Assembly: GCA_903839965.1 (NCBI GenBank)
Contig: CAIMEK010000523.1
Location: forward strand, 1 to 33,514
Length of the DNA stretch: 33,514 nucleotides
Direction of reading: 5' to 3'
Origin: an uncultured Acetobacteraceae bacterium
GTDB taxonomy: Bacteria > Pseudomonadota > Alphaproteobacteria > Acetobacterales > Acetobacteraceae
In this document: one piece after another, positions 24,955 through 32,060 of the stretch
Layout: each line of letters starts with the position of its first letter
Numbering within the stretch: the stretch's first letter is position 1
Translations under genes and position numbers: made by a program
Notes under the pieces: model-generated
What the model saw: only the letters and a program-made list of their open reading frames with translations
Databases searched by the model: none
Told to the model about the DNA's origin: nothing

Positions 24955-27059
24955 TTGTTGCCTCCCCGGCCGGTGGTCGCCAGCGCCGCTTCGAAGTGCC
25001 TTGCTTCGACCAGTCCGTTCGACGCCGGCACCGCGCCGTTCACCACGTCGCGGATCGTCGCCATGCCGGCCCGGCGGCACAGCGCCTCTAACTCGGCGCC
25101 GACCATGCCGTCGGTGCGCTGTGCGAGACTTGCCAGATCGACGTCGTCCGCCAGCTTCATGCGCCCCGCATGCACCGCGAGAATCGCCGTCCGCTCCGAC
25201 AGATCCGGCCGGTTGAATTCGACCAGCAGGTCGAAGCGTCCCGGACGCACCAGAGCCGAATCGATCTGATCCAGCCGGTTGGTGGCGGCCACCACGGTGA
25301 CGCCGCGCAGATCCTCGATGCCGTCGAGTTCGGTCAGCAACTGGGCCACCACGCGGTCGGTAACCTCACCGCCATGCTGGCCGCGATTGGGCGCCAGGGT
25401 GTCGATCTCGTCGAAAAACACGATGCAGGGCGCGGTCTGGCGGGCCTTGCGAAACACCTCGCGCACGCCGCGTTCGGACTCGCCCACCCACATGCTCAGC
25501 AGCTGCGGGCCCTTGACCGCGATGAAATTGGCCCCGCTCTCGCCAGCCAGCGCCTTGGCCAGCAGCGTCTTGCCGGAGCCGGGAATGCCATGGAACAGGA
25601 TGCCCTTGGGCGGACGCACCCCGGTCTGGCGGAACAATTCGGCGTAGCGGACCGGCCACTCGATCGCCTCGATCAGCAATTGCTTGGTGGCCTCCAGCCC
25701 GCCGACATCGCTCCAGCGCTTATCCGAGACCTGGGTGACGATCTCGCGCAGCGCGCTCGGTTGGATATCGGCCCGGGCGGCGGCGAAATCCGCTTCCGTG
25801 ACCGCCAGCGCGGCGAGCTTCTCCGCCTCGATCCGCGCCTGGTTGAAGTCGATGTCGGGGATTAGGCGCCTCAACGCACTCATCGCCGCCTCGCGACACA
25901 AGGCGGCGATGTCCGCGCCGACGAAGCCCGGGGTCTGAAAGGCCAGGGCGGCGAGATCAACCTCGGCGGCGAGCGGCATGCCGCGGGTGTGGATGTCGAG
26001 AATCTCCCGCCGCCCCGCCGCGTCGGGCACGCCGATGACGATCTCGCGATCGAAGCGCCCGGGGCGGCGAAGCGCGGGATCGAGCGCGTTGGGGATGTTG
26101 GTGGCGGCGATGACGATCACCTGCCCGCGCGACTGCAACCCGTCCATCAAGGCGAGCAATTGTGCCACCACCCGGCGTTCGACCTGACGATCGCCGGTCA
26201 TCTCCTCGCGCTTGGGAGCGATGGAGTCGATCTCGTCGATGAAGATGATCGCCGGGGCGTGCTGCTCGGCCTCATCGAACATCTTGCGCAGCTGGGCCTC
26301 GGAGGCCCCGTACATCTTGTCGATGATCTCAGGGCCGTTGACGTGCAGGAAATACACCCCGGATTCGCGCGCCACCGCGCGGGCGATCAGGGTCTTGCCG
26401 GTGCCGGGCGGCCCGCACAACAGCACGCCCTTGGGCGGATCGATGCCGAGATGGAGGAAGACCTCTGGATGCTTGAGCGGCAGCTCGATCATCTCGCGGA
26501 TGCGGCGGACTTCCTTGCGCAGGCCGCCGACATCCTCATAGGTCACGGCGTTGGAAGGCTCGCCCCCGCCGACGCAGCGCACCGCGGTGCCGGGGCCGAT
26601 AATTACCGAACCGGCGGGATCGGCAGCTTCGACGGTGAACTCACGCGCCTGCATGCCGCCCAGAATGGCGCGCACCCGGTCGCCGTTCACCATCGGGATG
26701 CCGTCGAGCAGCCTTGCCAGGGTGGCGCCCTCGGCCGGACGCGCCCGCCCGCCGATCTCCTTCAGCGTCACCGAACGCGCGAGGCTCACCGCGGCGGGGC
26801 TGAGCGCGACCTGCTCGTCGAGCCCCGCACCGGCATTGACCCGCACCAGGCCATCCATCTGGATCAGCTTCTGCCGCCGCTGGGCGGCATGGGCCGGCAT
26901 CACTCGCGCCACCGTGGTCCGCTTGCCGGCGATCGCGACGGTGTCCCCGACCTGCAGGCCGAGCAGCGCGATATCCTCGGGATCGAGCCGGACCAAACCG
27001 CGCCCGACATCGCGTGAGGGCGCCTCCGAGACGCGGAAACCCGACGCAGCGTCCGTCAC
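24951..27059 (-). CDS. CDC48/p97/VAT-family double AAA+ ATPase in the gvp operon
   Basis: 702-residue protein with the full CDC48 layout. A double-psi-barrel-like N domain (about 1-165) is followed by a D1 ring with Walker A GPPGTGKT (216-223) and DEID (275-278), and a D2 ring with Walker A GIPGSGKT (491-498) and DEID (550-553). Pore loops read KMYGASE in D1 and MWVGESE in D2. CDC48 proteins thread and unfold or pull apart protein complexes. The start is GTG 27059, overlapping the stop of the GvpJ-like gene (GTGA), so it is coupled to structural genes on both sides. Distinct from GvpN, the usual gvp AAA+ protein, which is also present. Confidence 0.93.
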   Translation of the reverse strand: MTDAASGFRVSEAPSRDVGRGLVRLDPEDIALLGLQVGDTVAIAGKRTTVARVMPAHAAQRRQKLIQMDGLVRVNAGAGLDEQVALSPAAVSLARSVTLKEIGGRARPAEGATLARLLDGIPMVNGDRVRAILGGMQAREFTVEAADPAGSVIIGPGTAVRCVGGGEPSNAVTYEDVGGLRKEVRRIREMIELPLKHPEVFLHLGIDPPKGVLLCGPPGTGKTLIARAVARESGVYFLHVNGPEIIDKMYGASEAQLRKMFDEAEQHAPAIIFIDEIDSIAPKREEMTGDRQVERRVVAQLLALMDGLQSRGQVIVIAATNIPNALDPALRRPGRFDREIVIGVPDAAGRREILDIHTRGMPLAAEVDLAALAFQTPGFVGADIAALCREAAMSALRRLIPDIDFNQARIEAEKLAALAVTEADFAAARADIQPSALREIVTQVSDKRWSDVGGLEATKQLLIEAIEWPVRYAELFRQTGVRPPKGILFHGIPGSGKTLLAKALAGESGANFIAVKGPQLLSMWVGESERGVREVFRKARQTAPCIVFFDEIDTLAPNRGQHGGEVTDRVVAQLLTELDGIEDLRGVTVVAATNRLDQIDSALVRPGRFDLLVEFNRPDLSERTAILAVHAGRMKLADDVDLASLAQRTDGMVGAELEALCRRAGMATIRDVVNGAVPASNGLVEARHFEAALATTGRGGNK

Positions 27060-27358
27060 GACGCGCTCAACGCACTGGCTTCCAGGCGCTCGATCCGGCT
27101 GCGCAACTCGCGGTTTTCCTCCTCCAGCCGATGGGCGTTGGAGGACAGGTAGGGATCGCTCTGCCACCAGTTGATGCCCATCGCCATCGCCCGGTCGACC
27201 GAGGCCACCACCAGGCGCACCCGGATGTTGAGCAGGTCGACCTCGACCAGGGAAATCGAGATATCGCCGGCGATGACGATCCCCTTGTCCAGCACCCGCT
27301 CCAGAATATCCGCCAGTCCAGACGCCTGGACCGAATGCTGCATGCGTTGCTCGTTCAT
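27056..27358 (-). CDS. gvpJ: GvpJ-like minor structural protein
   Basis: 100-residue GvpA-family protein with a C-terminal extension. The core ADILERVLDKGIVIAGDISI then VEVDLLNIRVRLVVASVDRA follows the GvpA pattern closely. The tail HRLEEENRELRSRIERLEAS is a short coiled coil, as in GvpJ proteins. GvpJ and relatives are thought to start or shape the conical tips. It lies 29 bases after the small Cys protein and overlaps the CDC48-like gene by 4 bases. Confidence 0.88.
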   Translation of the reverse strand: MNEQRMQHSVQASGLADILERVLDKGIVIAGDISISLVEVDLLNIRVRLVVASVDRAMAMGINWWQSDPYLSSNAHRLEEENRELRSRIERLEASALSAS

Positions 27359-27387
27359 CGCTCGATACTCCTGCCGTTAGTGGACGG

Positions 27388-27666
27388 CTAACCCGCCAGC
27401 CCCGCCGCCCTGGCGACCAGGGCGGCGGTCTGGTTGCGCAGACGCGAAAATTCGCGGCACAGACGGCAATTGATGTTGTCTTCCTGGTAGCCGGCGCAGG
27501 ACAGCAGCACCGCGGTCGCGTCGCGCAACTGCCCCGCCATTCCGGCCTTGGCCGCGGGATTCGTCGCCTGGTTGAGCGCCTCGGTCAGCCGGCCGATCTT
27601 CCGCTCGTGGCCGGCGAAAATGCCCAGCGGGCAATCGATCTTCGCCTCGTCCCCGTGGCGGATCAC
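27388..27666 (-). CDS. Small four-cysteine protein of the gvp cluster, unknown function
   Basis: 92-residue protein I do not recognise. It is mostly helical by composition and has four cysteines, at 12, 57, 67 and 70, the last two as CRLC. With His4 and His20 this could make a metal or Fe-S site, but it is not a known finger pattern. It overlaps gvpO by 4 bases and precedes the GvpJ-like gene by 29, so it is firmly inside the operon. A role in vesicle assembly or in sensing conditions is possible; nothing in the sequence decides. Confidence 0.75.
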   Translation of the reverse strand: MIRHGDEAKIDCPLGIFAGHERKIGRLTEALNQATNPAAKAGMAGQLRDATAVLLSCAGYQEDNINCRLCREFSRLRNQTAALVARAAGLAG

Positions 27667-27929
27667 GACGCATCCTCCTCCAGGATCTGATCGCGCAGAT
27701 AGCGGCGCGAGCGCTGGTAGTTGGTGACATTCCCCTCGTCGTCCACGCTCACATCGAAGCAGGCGAGCATGTCGGTCGAGGGCGGAATGCGCTTGAGTTC
27801 GATCATGTTGACCACCAACTGCCAGCCGCTATCGACCTTGGTCAGGCTGGAAACGTTGTCACCGACCAGCCCGGTCATGTCCCCCAACTGCGCCATCGCG
27901 CTGCGCACCACTTCCTGTATCGACGCCAT
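27663..27929 (-). CDS. gvpO: Gas vesicle protein GvpO
   Basis: 88-residue GvpO family member. The conserved stretch is GWQLVVNMIELKRIPPSTDM, followed by LACFDVSVDDEGNVTNYQRS and a final RRYLR. GvpO is required for vesicle formation in haloarchaea and may act in assembly or expression control. GGTGGAG precedes the ATG. It lies 29 bases after gvpG and overlaps the next gene by 4. Confidence 0.93.
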   Translation of the reverse strand: MASIQEVVRSAMAQLGDMTGLVGDNVSSLTKVDSGWQLVVNMIELKRIPPSTDMLACFDVSVDDEGNVTNYQRSRRYLRDQILEEDAS

Positions 27930-27958
27930 TGCGATTCTCCACCCTGCAAAACTGTTGG

Positions 27959-28210
27959 TCAGCCCAGTCCACGGGCCCGGTCGCGAGCGATCTTCAACCG
28001 CTCCAACAGGACCTGCTCCTCGGCTTCGAAGGCCTCCTCGTCGATCTCACCTCCCTCGAAGCGCTGTTCGAGCTCCATCAGCGCCACGCGCAGGCCGTCC
28101 TCGTCGTAGAGCGTGCGCTCCGCCTGCTCGTTCAGCACCTGCGCCAGCCACAGCAGCCCCTTGAGCGGTCCGATCACCGGGCCCAGCAGGACGTTGGCAA
28201 GCAATCCCAT
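27959..28210 (-). CDS. gvpG: Gas vesicle protein GvpG
   Basis: 83-residue GvpG. It has the family-typical hydrophobic start LANVLLGPVIGPLKGLLWLA and an acidic helical tail VALMELEQRFEGGEIDEEAF. GvpG is a small accessory protein that acts with GvpF and GvpL in assembly. It starts five bases after the gvpF stop, the usual F-G gene order. Confidence 0.95.
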   Translation of the reverse strand: MGLLANVLLGPVIGPLKGLLWLAQVLNEQAERTLYDEDGLRVALMELEQRFEGGEIDEEAFEAEEQVLLERLKIARDRARGLG

Positions 28211-28215
28211 GGCGG

Positions 28216-28983
28216 TCAGCCCCAGTTGACGACGATGTTGACGAAATTATAAGGCGGCACCGGGCCGACATATTTGAACCGGAAGCGCTCCCCCAGCTCG
28301 GCGTCCATCGCGCGGATGGCGGCGTCGAGTGCTGGCTCAACCGGTTGCTCGACCAGATAGGCGGCATTGATCACCATCTGCTCGCCGATGGTCTTGTTCA
28401 GCCTACTCTTATGGATGAAGCCGCGCAGGCGATCGTGGATCATCTGCTCGTCGGAGGTGCGCTTGCGCTCCATCGCCTGCGCGATCAGCTCGCCCAGCCG
28501 GACCCGATCGAAATGGGTCCGCTCGGCCGAGCGTCCGACCAGGCTGTCGCGCAGGGTGCGGATGGCGGTGTTCTCGGCGATGATCTCGGGGAAGATCACC
28601 CCGTCATGCCACGACGCCTTCAGCCCGAGCTCCACCCGTCCGCGCATCTGTTCCAGCAGCAGCGTCAGCTCGTCGTAGCGCCCGCGCAGCACCTTGGTGG
28701 CGATGGTGTGCACGTCGGGGGCGATTGTGCCGAAGCGCACCGGCAGCAGCACGAAGCGCTGCATCACCTCCTCGAGCACCAGGGTATGCGCCATCATGTT
28801 GCGCCTGGTGTTGTCGTATTCGATCATCGGGGAATCGCTGACCACCGCGCTCACCTGGCCCTCGGTGATGGTGTGCACCAGATCGCCGCGACCGCCGATC
28901 CCCTTGGTCTCGAAGCTAGCCGGGGCGGCGGCGTTGATGATGGCGTAGAGATACTTGCCCTGGGTCTGCTCGGTCACGCTCAT
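28216..28983 (-). CDS. gvpF: Gas vesicle protein GvpF (GvpF/L family, proximal copy)
   Basis: 255-residue GvpF/L protein. N-terminus GKYLYAIINAAAPASFETKG, then VLLPVRFGTIAPD and IGEQMVINAAYLVE, ending with YVGPVPPYNFVNIVVNWG. This copy is closest to canonical bacterial GvpF and is followed directly by gvpG, so the F assignment is reasonable. ATG 28983 overlaps the stop of the HEXXH gene (ATGA); a longer upstream frame lies within that gene. GvpF is known to contact GvpA and to be the one accessory protein found in the vesicle wall in some species. Confidence 0.93.
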   Translation of the reverse strand: MSVTEQTQGKYLYAIINAAAPASFETKGIGGRGDLVHTITEGQVSAVVSDSPMIEYDNTRRNMMAHTLVLEEVMQRFVLLPVRFGTIAPDVHTIATKVLRGRYDELTLLLEQMRGRVELGLKASWHDGVIFPEIIAENTAIRTLRDSLVGRSAERTHFDRVRLGELIAQAMERKRTSDEQMIHDRLRGFIHKSRLNKTIGEQMVINAAYLVEQPVEPALDAAIRAMDAELGERFRFKYVGPVPPYNFVNIVVNWG

Positions 28984-29999
28984 GACACGCCCCCGGCGCG
29001 CAGCGCGGTTTCCGTCTCGGCGCGGCGCAGCGTCACCGCATTCCCGCCCTCGCCGAGGCCAGCGGATAGCAAGGCCAGCACCTCGTCGCACCATGGCAGC
29101 AGCTGCTCGCTGGCCCAATCCGGGCGGGGGAGCAGATACAAATCGTTGAGGGCAAAGAACATCTCCCCGACCACCTTGTCCAATGACGGCAGGATCCGCC
29201 GGCGCAGGATGTCCTCGATTTCCCCCCCCTGCGCGGCGTGGTCGGTGCGGGTGAACGGCGCCAGTTCGAGGGCAAAGGCCAGCGTGGTCTGGGCATCGGC
29301 GAGGCGTAGCAGCAGGCTCTCCATCGCGGCACTCATGGTTCCCGCCGCCATCGCCGCACCCAGCCGGCGGCGCAGTTCCGGGCGCTGGGCGAGGTTGGCC
29401 GCCGCCCGCTCGACGGTGACCCGATCGAGATGCGTCATCGCCGCATCGAAGCCATTGGCGATGCAGGTATCGTTGGCGAACAACTCGCTGAGGGCACCGA
29501 TCGACAAGGTCTCGCCCAATCGGGCCAGCAGCGGCGCCACCTCGGCCGGCGCCTCGGCGACGATCTTCAGACCGCGCGCGGCGCCGGAGGCGGCGCATTC
29601 GGCCACCGGATGGGCGTGTTCGTGGGCCAGCAGCCCCTCCACCGCCAGCGCATCGCCCCAGTAGCCCTCGGCCAGCATCACTTGGCGGTTGACGAAGACG
29701 AAGCATTCCCGCTGGTGGCGCAGATCATAGAGGTTGACCATCGGCCGCTGCGGCAATTGCAGCGCCTCCGGCTCGCCCAGGCCGTGGAGCTGACGCAACC
29801 GCCCGACCAGCGGGGCGAGGTTCTCTAGCACGAACAGCGTGACTGCCTCGTGCGGCCAGAGGTCGCGCGCGACGTAGCCGCTGATCACCAGCCGCTCCGC
29901 CTCGACCACGGTTTCGATATCCCCGACGCAATCCGAAATCACCCGCACAAGCGTGGCGCCGACGGGAAACTCCCTGAACGCCTTGCCCGTGCCGTGCAT
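28980..29999 (-). CDS. Predicted HEXXH zinc-protease-like protein of the gvp cluster
   Basis: 339-residue protein not part of the known gvp set. Residues 126-130 read HEHAH within VEGLLAHEHAHPVAECA, a good zincin HEXXH motif in a helix. Glu172 in LSELFANDTCIANGFD, 42 residues later, is a candidate third ligand as in gluzincins. No signal peptide or membrane segment, so a cytoplasmic enzyme is expected. The C-terminal half is helical. It lies 4 bases after the Hsp20-like gene and overlaps gvpF by 4 bases. A maturation or quality-control protease for vesicle proteins is the best guess; peptidase activity is unproven. Confidence 0.8.
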   Translation of the reverse strand: MHGTGKAFREFPVGATLVRVISDCVGDIETVVEAERLVISGYVARDLWPHEAVTLFVLENLAPLVGRLRQLHGLGEPEALQLPQRPMVNLYDLRHQRECFVFVNRQVMLAEGYWGDALAVEGLLAHEHAHPVAECAASGAARGLKIVAEAPAEVAPLLARLGETLSIGALSELFANDTCIANGFDAAMTHLDRVTVERAAANLAQRPELRRRLGAAMAAGTMSAAMESLLLRLADAQTTLAFALELAPFTRTDHAAQGGEIEDILRRRILPSLDKVVGEMFFALNDLYLLPRPDWASEQLLPWCDEVLALLSAGLGEGGNAVTLRRAETETALRAGGVS

Positions 30000-30003
30000 C
30001 GGA

Positions 30004-30528
30004 TCAGGCCTTTCTGAGCTGGACCTGGAGAATGCCGTTGCGGAAGCTGCGCCGTAGCGAGGAAGCGTCCACCGGGACCGGCAGCGCGACCTCCTTGGCG
30101 TAGCGCCGCGTTCCGGTGGTCTCCAGCGACAGGACGGAGGCCGCGGCCGTCAGGGTCAGTTCCTCCTCCGCCACCCCGGGCAGTTCGGCGGTGACGACGA
30201 TCTCCTCGCCTTCGTCGAAGACATCCACCAGCGGCTCGCGCACATCGCTCACCACCGGGCCCTTCGGCGAGGGTCGGACATTGCCGAAGCGCCTGACCTC
30301 CGGCGCCCCGCCGAGGCCGGTGCGGATGGAGAAACCATACACCCCCTGCGCCTGGTCCCTCAGTCCCTTGACCTTGAACGCACCCTGGCGTTCAACTTGG
30401 TGTTCGCCCTGCTCGACCATGTTGCCCAGCAGCTCGACGAAACTGCCCAGGCCTCGGAAAACCGCACCAATCCCGGCCAGCGGTTCCGCCTCGTCGTCGT
30501 GAACGGGTTCCTTGGGCTTCTTCGTCAT
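30004..30528 (-). CDS. gvpH: GvpH-like small heat-shock (Hsp20) protein
   Basis: 174-residue protein with a C-terminal alpha-crystallin-like domain (about 98-174): EPLVDVFDEGEEIVVTAELP, GVAEEELTLTAAASVLSLET, and a final strand LRRSFRNGILQVQLRKA. The N-terminal part has an amphipathic stretch GIGAVFRGLGSFVELLGNMV. GvpH proteins of this build occur in haloarchaeal and bacterial clusters and act as chaperones for vesicle proteins. It lies between the coiled-coil gene (12 bases) and the HEXXH gene (4 bases). Confidence 0.88.
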   Translation of the reverse strand: MTKKPKEPVHDDEAEPLAGIGAVFRGLGSFVELLGNMVEQGEHQVERQGAFKVKGLRDQAQGVYGFSIRTGLGGAPEVRRFGNVRPSPKGPVVSDVREPLVDVFDEGEEIVVTAELPGVAEEELTLTAAASVLSLETTGTRRYAKEVALPVPVDASSLRRSFRNGILQVQLRKA

Positions 30529-30540
30529 CCTAGCCCCCTT

Positions 30541-30873
30541 TCAGTATTCGATCAGTGCTTCGGCCCGGCGCGCGGGTGGCCGAAAATTCGGCATGGCATC
30601 CGCATGCTTCCGAACGCGCGAGGCCGGCGTCGCCGGCTTGCCCAGCAGCGCGCGCTTGAGCGCGGCGAGTTCCGTCTCGAGTGCTGCCAGCTTGCGCTCG
30701 GCGGCGTCCTTGCGGGCGACCCAGGCGCCCAGTTCGCGCAGCAGCCGAGCCCGCTCATTCTCCAGCCTGGCGAAGCGGCTGACCGCCTGCGTCCGGTTGG
30801 CCGGAGCCGAGCGGTCGGAAAGCGTGCGCAGCGTCGTCACATCGCGCAGGCTGCGCCGCCGATCCTCCTTCAT
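30541..30873 (-). CDS. Coiled-coil protein of the gvp cluster
   Basis: 110-residue basic protein whose middle (about 30-76) is a strong coiled coil, for example RFARLENERARLLRELGAWV and AERKLAALETELAALKRALL. The C-terminal 30 residues are Pro/Arg-rich. It overlaps gvpN by 4 bases. By position (directly after gvpN) it matches gvpV of the Serratia cluster, but I cannot confirm homology from sequence. Likely an assembly or scaffold component. Confidence 0.75.
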   Translation of the reverse strand: MKEDRRRSLRDVTTLRTLSDRSAPANRTQAVSRFARLENERARLLRELGAWVARKDAAERKLAALETELAALKRALLGKPATPASRVRKHADAMPNFRPPARRAEALIEY

Positions 30874-31874
30874 GACCTCGCCTCCTCACCGAACGCCACC
30901 ACCGCCAGCTGGGGGGCGTGGACACGCGACGGCGGCGGGCAATGGCGCGCGATCAGAGCGAGCAACACCCCGCGCCTGCGATCGAACTCGGCGGGGACGA
31001 TGCGCTCGCCGGCGGCCGCGCGCGACCCGAGGACGTCGATGCAGAGCTGAACAAAATCCTCGTCCTCGACACTCAGCATCATGGCGCCGCGCGCGGCCAC
31101 GCGGGCGATCATCAGGCTGGCGCGCATGGTCGGCGTCTGCCCGTATTCGCCGCTCTCGCGGAACTCCCGCACCAGATCGACGATCCTTGAAGCGGGCAGA
31201 GGCGCCATCCCGGTCCGTGCGGCGGTGATAAGAATCTCCATCTCGCGGTCCGGATGGCCGATATCGATGGTGGCCAACCGGTCCGATAGGGCGTCCTGGC
31301 TGGAATGCACGCCGGCATATTCCAGGGGATTGCTGGTCAGGATGGCCCGGAAGTTCGGATGCACCCGGATATAGGACTCATCGTGGCTCTGGGCCGGAAG
31401 CACCAGCATCTTCTCCTCGAACACGCTGAGCAGCACGTTGTGGGTTTCGGGGCGCGAACGGGTGAACTCGTCATAGACCAGCGTGTAGCCCTCACGGCAG
31501 GCGGTGGTCAGGCGATGGTCGGACCAACGCTGGTTGGAGGTTTCCTCGAACTTGGTGACGTTGTGGATGAAGCGGTCAACGACCTTGCGGTAGTGGTAGC
31601 CATGCTGGGTGCCGACCAGATCCGAGGTTCCCATCTCGTTGTCGCCGGTGATCACGATCGTCGGACGGCCGAGCTGGGCCGCGACATGCAGCGCCAGCGT
31701 CGTCTTGCCGGTGCCGGCGGGTCCACGAAGATGCAGCGGAAAGCCCGCGTCGAGGAAGCCGAGCGCCCGGCGCGTCAAAGCCTTAACGGCGTCGGTCTCG
31801 ACGAAATCGGCCCGAGGACGGGGCGTCAGCAGGGTCTGGACCGACCCGATCGGGGAAGCTGCTTCAATGGACAT
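30870..31874 (-). CDS. gvpN: GvpN, MoxR-type AAA+ ATPase
   Basis: 334-residue GvpN. Walker A GPAGTGKTT at 51-59, the family-specific GDNEMGTSDLVG shortly after, Walker B region TLVYDEFTRSRPETHNVLLS and an arginine-rich sensor part. GvpN remodels or drives growth of vesicles with GvpC. I start it at ATG 31874, seven bases after AAGGAG; the frame is open for another 51 codons upstream, but that part covers the hairpin region and does not look like GvpN. The stop overlaps the coiled-coil gene. Confidence 0.96.
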   Translation of the reverse strand: MSIEAASPIGSVQTLLTPRPRADFVETDAVKALTRRALGFLDAGFPLHLRGPAGTGKTTLALHVAAQLGRPTIVITGDNEMGTSDLVGTQHGYHYRKVVDRFIHNVTKFEETSNQRWSDHRLTTACREGYTLVYDEFTRSRPETHNVLLSVFEEKMLVLPAQSHDESYIRVHPNFRAILTSNPLEYAGVHSSQDALSDRLATIDIGHPDREMEILITAARTGMAPLPASRIVDLVREFRESGEYGQTPTMRASLMIARVAARGAMMLSVEDEDFVQLCIDVLGSRAAAGERIVPAEFDRRRGVLLALIARHCPPPSRVHAPQLAVVAFGEEARS

Positions 31875-31956
31875 GGCGATCTCCTTTACCACGACGAAAT
31901 CGTACCGGCCGGCGACGCTATTGTCGTTGCGCCCAGCGTCCGTAAAGCAAACCGAG

Positions 31957-32029
31957 TTGTGAACGAACGCCCATTGAAAACATCGGAAGATTTTCCACGG
32001 TTTCAGTGAAAATGGGCATTCATTCACAA
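31957..32029 (-). promoter_or_regulatory. 19-bp stem-loop between gvpC and gvpN
   Basis: Arms 31957-31975 and 32011-32029 are inverted repeats with a 35-base loop. In the gvp-sense (minus-strand) RNA all 19 positions pair, two of them as G-U; in the opposite strand those two positions become A-C mismatches. This bias suggests selection for an RNA structure in the gvp transcript. No U-run follows, so a simple intrinsic terminator is unlikely. mRNA stabilisation, processing or attenuation between gvpC and gvpN are options. Confidence 0.6.
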
Positions 32030-32060
32030 ACGCTCCTCGGAGGCCAGGCGTTGATTGCGG

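Noticed and set aside
31875-32027. N-terminal extension of GvpN by 51 codons
   Set aside because: The added part does not look like GvpN, overlaps the 19-bp hairpin, and the internal ATG 31874 has a strong AAGGAG.
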